From Asterias amurensis (lineage: Eukaryota > Echinodermata > Asteroidea > Forcipulatida > Asteriidae), in assembly GCF_032118995.1 (NCBI RefSeq), contig NC_092648.1, forward strand, positions 21,542,450 through 21,606,449: a DNA stretch of 64,000 nucleotides, in the 5' to 3' direction. Both the position numbers and the translations under genes were made by a program. The notes under the pieces were generated by a model. The model ran no database searches. It had not been told where the DNA came from and saw only the letters and a program-made list of their open reading frames with translations. Below, piece after piece: positions 27,001 through 36,444 of the stretch (position 1 is the stretch's first letter; the number at the start of each line of letters is the position of its first letter).

Positions 27001-30000
27001 CAGTAACATGTGTAAAATAAGCGAGCTATTTTCGGTGTTAAGCAAATCTTTTGCTTAAACAGCTCTATGAAATTGGCCCCTGATCGTGTTAAGAAGCATA
27101 CGTTGAGTCATTAATCAACCACCAATTCTTCTCAGAACAAACACTACTCAGATATGATTAACACATGGTGCTACACCGAACCTCACCTGATAATACTCCC
27201 ACCATGCAGAGTTTCAAATTCTTCAAACTTTTCTTTTATTCAGTGTTTCCTTTTTTCGTTGTTTCACAGAACAACAGCTGTGTGTCCCGTCATCGACGTC
27301 ATCGACAACCAGAATTACAAAGTCTATCCGCAAGGAACGGGAGACCAAGATCGAGGAGGGTTTGACTGGAGTCTGTACTGGAAACATTTTCCCATCCCAG
27401 AGTTTGAGCGAAAGAGAAGACGCTATGAGACGGAACCATACAGGTGTGTTAAACACTTCTGTGCAGTCAATTTCGGAGAAGTTGTTTGTACCCCAGTTTG
27501 GCTTGTTTAACTGAGCAGATTAATGAGCAGATTTTGAAACAGCCCCTTGCCTACCTCACCAATCTTGTGAACACTGAAATCACATTTTAAGGCTGGTTTT
27601 TTTCTCCTTTCTGGTTTTTAATTGTAGATATATTCTTGGTGCATTTTTACATAGTATGTTTTCTATTGTGCAGGTATAATGTTTTTAACTATTGTAATGT
27701 TTTTAACGATCTGGAATTTTTTCGCAATCCAGAAGTATGATGTGATGACAGTTTTATGTTTAGTTTTATGTGATGTCTTTTCTAACTTTTGTTTTATAAC
27801 AAATCCAGTCCGATTATCGTTGTAAATAAATTATCCTTATCTCACCTTTACCTTTTAAATAAATAAACCATAAACCATGACAGGGATTGTTTTGGCTTAG
27901 CTGTAGAATATGAAAGTGAGAAGCAAGTAGACACTGTATTCAGCTAAAACATTAACATGTTGCTATCAATCATGCAAAGTTTTAAACCTTTTTTGTGTTG
28001 ATATATGTGTTTTTATATTATTGCTGATGATAATTTGCTGAAGTTGTGATTTCCAAATGTTAAACTCCCAGATCACCAGCAATGGCCGGCGGTCTGTTTG
28101 CCATGGACAGAGAGTTCTTCTTTGAGCTTGGAGCCTACGATGATGGCCTGGAAATCTGGGGCGGGGAAAACTTTGAACTCTCTTTTAAGGTATTGTAACC
28201 CAACCATCCTGATAAGATGTTATTTGCCCATGGCTTGCGCTCATAGACGGGCTTATGAACTCATGATGACAATATCCTAGTTTTGAGTGTGTTGTGGTGG
28301 GATGATCTGGAAGTTTTCCAACAGGGCCCTCTTTTGTTCGATAATAATATGTGCAGCTAGAGGAGAATTAGTGTAGCCGGGATCGCAGTAGCTGCACAAA
28401 CACTAATATGGCTGTTGCTCACAATAGACCTTATGCACATGACATCATTGTAATTGGGCGCTCTCTTGTCTAGAGATCAAAAGATGGTTGCTCATTGGCC
28501 ACCCATCTGTTGTGCAGTGCATAAATTGGTGTTACAAAAAAAAGAATGTTGTCACAATGTGTTGTAATTCTTGTTTCTTTATTATTTTGAATTTGAGTAA
28601 TTGCTGTGGAAATGATTTAATCCACACCACACACTTTACCAGAAACACCAGTTTCAAGTCATCTTGATTTTATTTCTTACTGACAGTATTTGATTATTTT
28701 GCTATATACATGTACCTTTCTATTTAGAAAGACTCTGCTCGGGTCGAAATTGGGCCACTAACAGTTTTTTGCATTTATGCCATAGGTCCTTTTGGTTGGT
28801 GAGCAGTTTACAACAGCTAATTCCTTTTTCAGAGTCAGTATTTTTAGTTAAATTCCTATCCTTCAGATCTGGATGTGTGGAGGATCCCTCATCTGGGTCC
28901 CATGCTCCCGTGTGGGACATATCTATAGAATCCTTGGCAGGGTACCATACTCGGCTCCAAACGGGAACATGGCAGTATTAAGTGAAATGGTAAGACAGTT
29001 ATAATCAAGGTGTAATCCTAACTGGCGATGTTATTTTTGTTTTATCTTTGTTGATTGCGTGACCCTCAGCTGTGGATGTGCGGGGGGTCCCTACTGTGGA
29101 TACCGTGTTCCCGTGTTGGTCATGTGTATCGGATTCATGGTAAGGTGCCCTATTCATCTCCAGGTGGAAGCATGATGATGCTTAGCGAGAGGGTAAGAAT
29201 GATCCTCACTCTCGGTGGCTAGATTTCTCTCTCTGCTCTGGTGGATGGATTTCTCAAACCCTTCTCCTACTTGGTTTAAGTTTCCCGGTAATTGTTTTGT
29301 CATCTTTATTTCCTTGGATTTCTTCCTCTGCTGTGTTATGAATAATGACGATCTAATTCTGAAGATTGTGCCTGCCGTAATTTTTGTTTATTATGCGATG
29401 ATTGCTTGGTTTGGATTTGAATCTCGTTACACCTAATCTCGATGTTAATTCAAACTCTTTGCCAACTCTCTCTCTGTCCCAACTCCTCCCCCACCCCACA
29501 CCTGGGCCCAATTTCATAGAGCTGCTAAGCACAACAATTTGCTTAGCATGAAATTTCTTCCTTGATAAAAACAGGATTACCAACCAAATTTCCATTTTTT
29601 GCATATTGTTTGTACTGGTATTCAGCTGTTGTTTGCCTATTCTGAAAATCACGTGGAAATTTGGTTGGTAACCCTGTTTTTATCAAGGAAGAAATTTCAT
29701 GCTAAGCAAATTTTTGTCGTAGCATCTCTATGAAATTGGGCCCTGGTCTCCCTACCAATCCAAATCAGGGCATGGCTCTCTCATTGTGGAGTATGTCTGT
29801 CCCGTCTCTCACATTGTCAATATTGCCAGGGGTGTGGGGGACAGTGAGGGCTATGTTTTTGATCAAATATCCCAATCATTTTGGTCATGGTTGTTAGCCT
29901 GGATTGAATTTTTGACAAATTCGGGAGAGGGATGTGTTCTTAATTCCAACCATTTTAGGCCAGAATTGTTGGTTGGATCTATTGTTAAACTGATGAATTG

Positions 30001-32662
30001 AAGACATTAGATGGAAGTCTCACCGTAATTCTGGGCATGGGCAGAACAGATTATACCTGGTCAGTCTGAAGCCACATACATGTAGTGTTTTTTTTATTAA
30101 TTCTAGTTTGGTCAAAAGTTCTAAACAAAATTGCAGAGCAGCTTATCCTTCCTTATATAAGTGATGTCCTTTCTCACAAATGTTTATGCTTGATTGTTAG
30201 ACTATTTGCTAACAATTCTGAACACTGCTTTAAGTATCTGGTGATGGATATTAATTTGTTTTCTGTTCTTCTTCGTGTGTTGAATGGCTGAGTGTTTATG
30301 TTGCTACTTCTGTGTATTTGATTCCCAGTTAAACTGCACAGCATAAATGTTTATATATTTGAACCCTAACTTTTTCCTTTGTTTGATAATTTAACTTGAC
30401 ACAGCTAGCTTGAAATAATTTTGACATTTACTTGTCTTGTTTACTTTTTTACTCTTAACACATTTGTTTTATCAAATCTTACATTTGATAACGCCACCAA
30501 CTCTAATCACTATTTAAGTCAGTTATTTAAAATTAATTTTTGAAATGGTCTTTTTTTTAAGATGTCAAACTATGTAGGCCTACTTTATTTATGAATGATT
30601 TTCCTTTCTGATTAACGAAGTCATAGAGCTCCAAAAGTAGAAGGGTTTCAACGACCTCGTTCCCAGGGATGATCAAGCCTAGTGCGCTTGATCGCTTGGC
30701 CACAACATGCCACCTTATGCACAACACACATTCTGATATTACTTAGTGTAGTCAGGTAGTGTACCGGTAGTGTAGTATTGCACAGGCTTAGTACGTTACT
30801 TCAGAGGGAGCCATGTGTCAAAATGATTTATACTATCAACAGCTCTCCATTGCTCATGTTTATGCTAACAATTATTTTGAGTAAATACCAATAGTGTTCA
30901 GTGCTTTGAATAAGCACTGACTTTGGCTTACAGTAAGCAGCATCCAAACCTTTTGCTCTTGTCTACATGTAGGTCTCATGCCCCATCCTCAAATTCTCAT
31001 TTTAGTTCTTTACACTGTTTTAAGTCTCTGTTAAAAACTCAATTGTTTGAAGCTGCTTGTTTGTAATCTGCTTATTTGTAATTGTATCTTTCACTGATTG
31101 TATACTTAATTGTTCTCTTAATGTGCTTATGCCCCTTGGCGCTTTACAAATGTCCTTGTTATTACTATATTAGGAAACTCAAGCATAACTGAATATTTGT
31201 GTATAACCGCTCCTTCTTTGTTGTATTATAAGTTTACATATTGTTTTTGTTGTAACTGGGGTTTGTTCCGGTTTTTGGGGAATCAAATTCAATACAACTA
31301 TTTCTATTCTTTCTGGGCATCCAGTCTCAACTAGGTCACCAATTGAAACATCTCTGTTATCTCTCTAGAATCTGAAGCGTGTGGTTGAAGTCTGGTTCGA
31401 CGAGTACAAAGAGTATTTCTACCGCAGTAAGCCAGAGGCCCTGTTGGTCTCTGCGGGAAATATAGACAAACAGCTTGAGTTCCGTCGTCAGAAGAAGTGT
31501 CGATCGTTCTCTTGGTATATGAGTGAGATTGCGCCAGATATTGTGGAGAAGTTTCCTCTACCTGCAGCTAATATACAATGGGGCGAGGTGAGTGCTGATA
31601 CTCCATGAAGCGTTTTTATATTCAGTTGCCGTCGCTCAAAGACAAATTAACGCAGTATGAGAACTGAGCCTGTGATCTCCGAATTAACGTGAATTAACAC
31701 AGAGCTATCAGGCCCCTAGTGTTGGCGGTCACCCTATTTTGTATATGTGGTGCTAGTCAGAAGCCATTTAACTTGTAACTGTTTATGAGTAACAGGTTGA
31801 ATGGTTTCTGATTAGCACCCGGCCAAAGAAATTGACCGCCAATATTAGGGCTACATAGATCAGTAAGTAGAGTGCCGGCACTTTAATCCGGAGGTCCAAA
31901 TCGATCAAGTAAATTTGTCTCTGTATAACCTCAATTTTTTTTTAAAGCTTACTCATTTGGTTTCCCTTGATATTTGTTTATTGATACCTAAAAGTTACAA
32001 TACTGGTTTGCAGTCAGTTTTAAGGGTACCTCGAGATAATTCTATCTGAAAATAATTACTACTCATTTTTATGTATTCTGGAGAAATAAATAAACTTTTT
32101 GAATTGTGTTTTAGGTAAGAGTAGCCGGGGGTCATGTCTGTGTGGATTCAATGGGTCAGAAAGATGGCGGTAAGGTCGGTATGTCGTACTGCCACGGTGC
32201 TGGAGGCAATCAACTCTTTAGAGTAACGCAAGACGGCCAGTTTCGTATTCATGATCAATGTGCCTATAAATCATCATCAGATGTCAGGTTACGACGGTGC
32301 GACTCTACGAGGTATCAGTGGGTGTACAATTTGGTGAGTGTGATGAAAATCATAATCATATTCCATTATCAATTCTCTGATTCAGGCTTTCTTATTGTTG
32401 CTTTTTATTTTGCCATTCGTTTTTAAAACAAAGATCACTTACTACCATCGATTGCTTGTATAGTGTTCATCATTATAAATAAAGTTCTTGAATTTGTTTG
32501 TCTTTCCTTGCTTTGCAGAACACACAAACATTATACTTGGAGGATCTACACGAATGTTTAGATCATAGACCAGCCACCAAAGAAGTTTATATGACAGCGT
32601 GTGTACCAGACAAAAGAACACAACAGTGGGAAATATCATCAAAGGGACTCAAACATCATTGA
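12051..32662 (+). CDS. GALNT7: Polypeptide N-acetylgalactosaminyltransferase, GALNT7-like, complete
   Basis: Transfers GalNAc from UDP-GalNAc to Ser/Thr in the Golgi (mucin-type O-glycosylation); GALNT7 relatives prefer substrates already carrying GalNAc. Exons: 12051-12200, 20322-20623, 22787-22953, 23310-23523, 27270-27443, 28072-28189, then 28867-28989 OR 29070-29192, then 31369-31587, 32115-32333, 32519-32662. All junctions are GT-AG and phases agree, giving 609 codons with one copy of the alternative exon. Visible: short cytosolic tail and type II anchor (about residues 9-30); [16 protein letters not shown]; metal-site LDAHCE (D257, H259); [26 protein letters not shown] (H393); and a ricin-type lectin domain from about residue 490 (CVDSMG, DQCAYK, ECLDH, QQWEI). 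CKYWHY and [12 protein letters not shown] point to GALNT7, whereas the loop after H393 is shorter and more GALNT10-like. GALNT identity is near certain; the subtype is less so. Confidence 0.95.
12554..13663. mobile_element. Family F: 1.1-kb nested palindromic element in GALNT intron 1
   Basis: The left end TAGTTGCGATAACGTAACCC is mirrored by GGGTTACGTTATTGCAACTA at the right. About 250 bp of each arm matches ('ggttgatctggtccaacacgtac' against 'gtacgtgttggaccagatcaacc', and so on). Inside lie two more palindromes, 12850-13075 and 13110-13230, and a direct duplication of about 155 bp (12946-13100 and 13276-13430). Open frames of 100-111 codons here are by-products of the repeats. No transposase. 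Confidence 0.85.
13696..13807. repeat. Fold-back element (GTCGATTTCACGAAACTTT ends)
   Basis: The arm GTCGATTTCACGAAACTTT pairs with 'aaagtttcgtgaaattgac', and 'gcgtaagtccactt' pairs with 'aagtggacttacgc'. The hairpin lies about 30 bp to the right of element F. Confidence 0.75.
14035..14420 (+). mobile_element. Family A TTAA-flanked MITE, copy A2
   Basis: A well preserved copy: TTAAAGGCAGTGGACACTAT at the left, the inverse at the right with one extra base in 'gtgatccactg', and TTAA on both sides. It contains the internal palindrome 'gagacctcaagttctaaat / ctgaggtctcgaaatc'. Confidence 0.9.
14530..15410 (-). mobile_element. LINE remnant, 3' half of reverse transcriptase (CR1/jockey-like)
   Basis: Read on the minus strand. 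The region starts with the RT catalytic motif (MFADDT, about 15381-15398), continues through [30 protein letters not shown] and [16 protein letters not shown] (15041-15300), then [21 protein letters not shown] (about 14770-14850). It ends with the usual C-terminus ([15 protein letters not shown]) and a stop at 14530. The frame changes several times, so it is dead and 5'-truncated. The order and motifs are those of a CR1/jockey-group non-LTR retrotransposon; the exact clade needs a search. Confidence 0.85.
16735..16860 (+). repeat. LINE/SINE tail fragment
   Basis: Contains 'gcgccttgagaaccttg...gctatataaagactttgatatta', the kind of 3' tail shared by invertebrate SINEs and their partner LINEs. 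It is preceded by three short tandem 'actcagcgcctt' units. Confidence 0.5.
17198..17319. repeat. Fold-back element (GATTTCACAAA ends)
   Basis: 'gtcgatttcacaaactagtcc' pairs with 'actctttgtgaaatc'; the interior is repeated 'tagtcctaacttg' words in both orientations. Relatives occur at 35836-35950 (partial) and 38934-39108. Confidence 0.7.
18244..18830 (+). mobile_element. LINE remnant, reverse transcriptase middle region
   Basis: The plus-strand frames show [11 protein letters not shown] (RT motif, about 18268-18300), a decayed active-site stretch ([10 protein letters not shown], about 18381-18410), and a broken reading of the following region (a WMNEKLN-like stretch, 'GTP', then a HFEY-like stretch near 18750). 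Frames are interrupted repeatedly. It resembles L2/CR1-type elements and differs from the copy at 14530-15410 in sequence and orientation. Confidence 0.7.
19848..20150 (+). repeat. tRNA-derived SINE, degraded
   Basis: A box-B-like 'ggttcgagtttc' is followed by 'cttaagcaagacccatgagcattactgctttgtccttcggatgggac', a SINE body layout similar to the copies at 33724 and 39373. It ends near 'gctttataagaactg'. Box A is weak. Confidence 0.55.
20680..21064 (+). mobile_element. Family A MITE, copy A3
   Basis: Left end 'taaaggcactggac', right end 'gtgtccagtgcctttaa'. It starts about 57 bp after the donor of GALNT exon 2. More diverged than A2, with a shortened centre. Confidence 0.85.
21414..21777 (-). 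mobile_element. Family A MITE, copy A4, reverse orientation
   Basis: TTAAAGGCACTGGACACAAT at the left, 'gtgtccagtgcatttaa' at the right, TTAA on both sides. Internal blocks run in the opposite order to A1-A3, so the copy is inverted. Confidence 0.85.
22129..22501 (+). mobile_element. Family B TTAA-flanked MITE, copy B1
   Basis: The left end TTAAAGCCATTATACACTTT pairs with 'aagtgtccaatggccttaa'. The interior contains 'gatgaccgattgagcctaaattttcacaggtttgttat', also found inverted within family A, so A and B share ancestry although their ends differ. The second copy is at 41233-41623. Confidence 0.8.
24474..25050. mobile_element. hAT-like non-autonomous DNA transposon, 577 bp
   Basis: The element starts TAGTGCTGGGCGAATAG and ends TTCGCCCAGGCCTA, imperfect inverted repeats of about 15 bp. 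It is flanked by an exact 8-bp direct repeat, GTCATCAA (24466-24473 and 25051-25058). An 8-bp duplication and TAG-type ends are hallmarks of the hAT superfamily. The interior is full of 'ggatattcgg' and 'ttaaccggatattc' words in both orientations and has no transposase frame. It lies in GALNT intron 4. Confidence 0.85.
25965..26195 (+). repeat. ~57-60 bp tandem repeat, four units
   Basis: 'tatataggattaaaataatc' recurs near 25973, 26029, 26085 and 26145, each followed by 'atcaaatgccttgaaa' and 'atcaaacggtta'. The units are very alike, so the expansion looks recent. It lies within GALNT intron 4. Confidence 0.8.
26836..27080. mobile_element. Family C fold-back element, copy C2
   Basis: GGGCCCAATTTCATAGAGCT at the left; 'aacagctctatgaaattggcccc' at the right. 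It ends about 190 bp before GALNT exon 5. Confidence 0.8.
28867..28989 (+). CDS. GALNT7: GALNT alternative exon 7a (catalytic loop)
   Basis: 123 nt, 41 codons, phase 0 at both ends, preceded by a TTCAG acceptor and followed by GTAAGA. It encodes WMCGGSL, then [10 protein letters not shown] with the metal-binding His, then the loop [12 protein letters not shown] up to MAVLSEM. It fits exactly between FELSFK of exon 6 and NLKRVVEVW of exon 8. Confidence 0.93.
29070..29192 (+). CDS. GALNT7: GALNT alternative exon 7b (catalytic loop)
   Basis: 123 nt, 41 codons, phase 0 at both ends, preceded by CCTCAG and followed by GTAAGA. It encodes [17 protein letters not shown] and the loop [12 protein letters not shown] up to MMMLSER. 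By my count it matches exon 7a at 29 of 41 residues. Differences are conservative around the active-site motif and cluster in the loop and its C-terminal side. The open frame and intact splice sites argue that it is functional. Confidence 0.93.
29504..29743. mobile_element. Family C fold-back element, copy C3 (best preserved)
   Basis: A near-perfect 240-bp hairpin. GGGCCCAATTTCATAGAGCT, 'gcttagcatgaaatttcttccttgataaaaacagg' and 'accaaccaaatttcca' are each mirrored in the right arm. The loop is 'cattttttgcatattgtttgtactggtattcagctg'. It lies in GALNT intron 7. Confidence 0.9.
30794..30910 (+). mobile_element. Family A MITE fragment, copy A5 (right third)
   Basis: Only the right part is present: 'gttacttcagagggagcc' through 'gagtaaataccaatagtgttcagtgcttt'. 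The left end is missing. Confidence 0.75.
30955..31185 (+). mobile_element. LINE 3'-end remnant
   Basis: Encodes a broken LINE C-terminal tail ([21 protein letters not shown], about 30989-31050) and then a 3' UTR-like end 'ggcgctttacaaatg' before 'ttattacta'. This 'FK..LKT.LF' tail is common at the end of invertebrate LINE ORF2. Short and dead. Confidence 0.55.
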
Positions 32663-32793
32663 CACATATCATCTTCATTTATTTTGTTTTACTTAAACTT
32701 GTCTTGGATTTTGTATCCAAGCCAAGGACATCTTGGAGGTAAACTGTTGTGTAAGTAAACAGAACAGTGTTAAGGTTTGACGACTGTAACCAA

Positions 32794-32961
32794 GGGCCCA
32801 ATTTCATAAAGCTGCTAAGAGCAACAGAATCATGCTTACTAGAGTAAGGTTACCAGCCAACATACTATTTCACATGTCCCATTGACTGGTATCTTACTCA
32901 CCTTTGCTTAGCAGAACAATTTTAAGCAATATTTACTGCTTAAGCAGCTCTATGAAATAGA
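32794..32961. mobile_element. Family C element, copy C4, in the GALNT 3' UTR
   Basis: Begins AAGGGCCCAATTTCATAAAGC and ends 'aagcagctctatgaaata'. It lies between the GALNT stop codon and the probable poly(A) signal at 33011, so it is probably transcribed as a hairpin in the mRNA. Confidence 0.75.
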
Positions 32962-33010
32962 GTACAGTACTAAGACATCTATAATCAGGCGTTTTTACAT
33001 TTGAACATGC

Positions 33011-33016
33011 AATAAA
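33011..33016 (+). promoter_or_regulatory. Probable GALNT polyadenylation signal
   Basis: AATAAA about 350 bp after the GALNT stop codon, and the first canonical signal in that stretch. The large palindrome E1 begins about 75 bp further on. Confidence 0.55.
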
Positions 33017-33090
33017 AGAGATCAAACAGCATTAGTATTTCAAACAGCAACATCCAAATCAAAATTTTAAAACTCGCACATGTATGCCTT

Positions 33091-33467
33091 TTAAGGAACA
33101 CGTTGCCTTGGATCGGTCGAGTTGGTCTATAAAAAGCGTTTGTAACTGTTTTTTATAAAATGCATATGGGTAGAAAGATGTAAAAGTAGAATACAATGAT
33201 CCACATAAACATGCCTCGAAATTGCATGGTTTTCCTTTTACCTCGTTGACTACCACGGTCGGCCATTTATGGGAGTCAAATTTTTGACTCCCATAAATGG
33301 CCGACCGTGTTAGTTCACGCAGTAAAAGGAAAACCGCGCAATTTCGAGGCAAACTTGTGTGGATCATTGTATTCTACTTTTAAAACATCTTTCCAACCAT
33401 ATGCATTTTATAAAAAACGCTCAGTTATAGACCAACTCGTCCGATCCAGGGCAACGTGTTCCTTTAA
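33091..33467. mobile_element. Family E long palindromic MITE, copy E1
   Basis: Nearly the whole 377 bp folds on itself: TTAAGGAACACGTTGCCTTG at the left, 'cagggcaacgtgttcctttaa' at the right, and a centre of 'gggagtcaaatttttgactccc'. TTAA sits at both ends, as in families A and B. The second copy is at 53642-54029. Confidence 0.9.
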
Positions 33468-33723
33468 GGTGACTTTGGTGTGATCCCTGGCTTTATGGCA
33501 GTTACAGGTTCATTGGGTTCTGACTGGCACCCCCGAACAAAGATAATGATAAAAAAAGGGTGATCGCCAACGTTAGGGATAGATGGCTTAAATAGTAAAG
33601 CTTGGCACGTTAGTCTGGAGGTCGCAGGCTCAAATCAAGTTCAGTAAATTTTCTGTTCACTTTAAAGTTAAAATGTAAAATTGGTACAGAGAGTCGCCCT
33701 GAAATTTGTTTATCTTTGAAATA

Positions 33724-33960
33724 TTCCAATGGCTGATGGAAGTGTGGGTTCGATTCCCGGTTATGATATTTGTGTCCTTGAGGAAGACAATAACCATAAT
33801 TGCTCCTCTTCACCAAGGTGTATCCCTGAGGGAGTTGAGAAAGTTTGAGGAATGGTCCAAGTATGCCTGATGAACAGGGATAATAATGTTGTAAAGGGCC
33901 TTGATGTATTTGGATATGTGGGCTCTTTACGAATCCAATATTATTCTCATTTTATTATCT
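33724..33960 (+). repeat. tRNA-derived SINE
   Basis: Box B 'gggttcgattccc' is followed by 'atttgtgtccttgagg', 'aattgctcctcttcacc' and 'gggagttgagaaag', in the same order as the SINE at 39373-39719. Box A at the 5' end is poor. Confidence 0.7.
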
Positions 33961-34482
33961 ATACATGTAGAGCCTTTGCACTACGTGCAGTGTACTCACA
34001 CGCGCATATTCTGTCGGCCATTTAAGGGAGTCAAAATGGAGCACAAAAAATGCACAAAAGATTTGACTCGCTCTAGTTCTATTATAAAATTCTTTCATTT
34101 CCATGGAGAGCTACATATTCATATTAAGAGATGGAATTTCAAATTCAAGATGTAACCTATTTCATTTGTTGTCTATTTTACTTTATTATATTTTAACAAT
34201 AAATTATGAACAAGTAGAGATCCATCAAACACAAGATCAGAGTTTAACAAGAATATTTTTTAGTTTTATTTTTTTAAAGATGTAATTTAACATAAAGTTT
34301 TGGTAAGTAGTAAGTACAATTTGCTAGCAAGTCAATCCATGGTTTGGATTTGGAATAAAGTCAGAATAGAATTGGGAATTTTTATTAGTTTGTTTAAAAT
34401 CTAATTTTTGCATGTTGATAGGTCACTGAATATGTCCATGTGGCAGACAAGTTTGTCATTAGCTGTCTGAAGTTACAATATA

Positions 34483-34622
34483 AGTTATCACACAAGCGCG
34501 AGTGGAATACGGAAAAATATAGCGCTTCTGCAGCCCATATCCAACGAGGCCGAAGGCCGAGTTGGGTATGGGACGCAGACGCGCTATATTTTCCGTATTT
34601 CCACGAGCGCGCGTGTGATAAC
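34483..34622. repeat. GC-rich fold-back element
   Basis: 'gttatcacacaagcgcg' and 'ggaatacggaaaaatatagcgc' are mirrored by 'gcgctatattttccgtatttcc' and 'cgcgcgtgtgataac'. The loop is 'gaggccgaaggccga'. Much richer in CpG than its flanks. Confidence 0.8.
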
Positions 34623-35233
34623 GTATTTATCTTCAAGCAAACTTGGCGCGTGACATAGAACACACAAGACGCATGGTAGTGATATTAGCCGTGCAATATA
34701 GGTTTTTATCACCACTCCATTCTGCCAATCTGATTTGAGGATTAGCGCGTACTTGAAGATAATGGGTTTTTACACCCCTCGTAATGCATTATGGCATTTT
34801 GCTGTATTAGTAGGCTTTAATTCATTTGTATTATAACTCTTCAAAAGTTAGCACTTGTACACCATACATATTTTGTCTCGCCAGAGCAAAAAATATTGTT
34901 TCAAAATGCAAAAGCAGTTGATGACATCGCGTTTCAAATATATAGCCTACATTTTTTTACAGAAAATTTTAAGTTCTGATAGATGGTAAATTTGCATCGT
35001 GCTAACTTGCATCAGTGTATATATGGGTAAAACCAAAAGGATAATTTTAAGTTCATTCGTAATTTTGATGATATTAAGTCAAAGCATGATTGATTTTGAC
35101 CTTTTGACTTGTGCAACAAAAACCCTCTTTGGAATGTTATTATGTCCATTGACTTTGTGTTTGTTTTAAATTTGGCTCTGGAAGAGTAGCATATATGGAA
35201 TTTTTACATGTGGTTAGAAACACAGCTTGGACT

Positions 35234-35533
35234 TCCTGCAGTAGCCTTGCTCAAGGCAGTCGCATTATTCGCTCCGAAAAGACGCCGCTGTAAACCCACC
35301 CGTATACCCTGTGCGTACCCGTATACACACTGTCACATCGTACGACGACTGTGCACACAAGTCATCCGCACTCGTACCACTAACTGCATGCGGAGGCCGA
35401 CGCATGCGGATAGTGTATGGGGGCATCGTGTCGTGCGATGTTACGCACAGTTAATACGGGTGGGTTTTTATACAGTGGCGGGTTTTTTTCGGAGTGAATA
35501 ATTCGACTGCCTTGGGCAAGGCTATTCCTGCAG
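35234..35533. repeat. 300-bp fold-back element, family H, copy H1
   Basis: The left end 'cctgcagtagccttgctcaaggcagtcg' mirrors 'cgactgccttgggcaaggctattcctgcag'. Further in, 'ctccgaaaagacgccgctgtaaacccaccc' mirrors 'gggtgggtttttatacagtggcgg'. A diverged relative lies at 52650-52890. Confidence 0.8.
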
Positions 35534-36315
35534 GCAAGATTTGTACATGGCCCAAAAGAAGAAGACATAAAATCTTACATTTCATTGAGTACGGTTTTCT
35601 ATCAACTTTCAATGTGAAGAAAGGGGGCACATCTCAAAACGTCCTTGGCTGTGATTTTTAGAACTCTTGAATTTGTGGAAGTTATAACACAAAATGCAAA
35701 AGTTCCTGTATGACCTGTATGATCTTGCCTGCCAGGAAGTGTTCTGGAATGTTCAAAGTCACCTTTTTTGTGAACAAAGGTAACATGTACTATAGCTGTA
35801 GTATAGTTTTTTAGCAGATCAGCAGCTGAAATGCTAGGATTAATCCTATCTCGAGTTAGGACAAATAACTAGTCCTAACTTAGGATTGATCATAAAGTTT
35901 ACATGTTACAGTGAAAGACTGAGACTCGGCCCAAGTGAGGAAGAGTTTGTTGAAATCTATGGCTGGAACCTCAAAATAGAACATTATTTGGCTCTTTGGT
36001 GTTTGAAACCCTTTGGTAATTGTGAAGCAAATCAGATAATGGTTATGGCCCTTGTGTTTGGAGTTAACCATTGCTTGGATACTCCTTTGAAAGTTCTGTT
36101 AACGTGTATACATTATTAATAGAAATGTGACATAACAATACTTTATACAAACCACTGTGTAAATATTATCTTGGGATTGTTAAAGGTATTTGTAAATATT
36201 AAATATTTTGTATACAGCATTGTAAGTTTTTTCTGCCAATTCCCATTTGGCAAAACAAAATCTTTGTATTTTTAATTTAGTACAGGTCTTTTACTCAAAG
36301 GGTTTGTTTTTCATT

Positions 36316-36444
36316 AGGAGACTTTTTAGACGATGGCGGCAGATAAAACGGTACTTTTTTGCAGTTCTGAGCACGCATGCTCAGTATTGCGCATGTAGGT
36401 CTGAGCATGCGCAATACTGTTAAAAGGACTGTCTAAGAGTCTTC
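36316..36444. repeat. Fold-back element
   Basis: 'aggagactttttagacg' mirrors 'gtctaagagtcttcc', and 'gcatgctcagtattgcgcatg' mirrors 'catgcgcaatactg'. CpG-rich centre. Confidence 0.7.

Noticed and set aside
29760-29850. Possible third, decayed copy of GALNT exon 7
   Set aside because: One frame reads GSLI...CPVSHIV, faintly like the exon 7 core, but WMCGG and PCSRVGH are absent, no usable acceptor or donor frames it, and the DNA match is weak. Probably chance.
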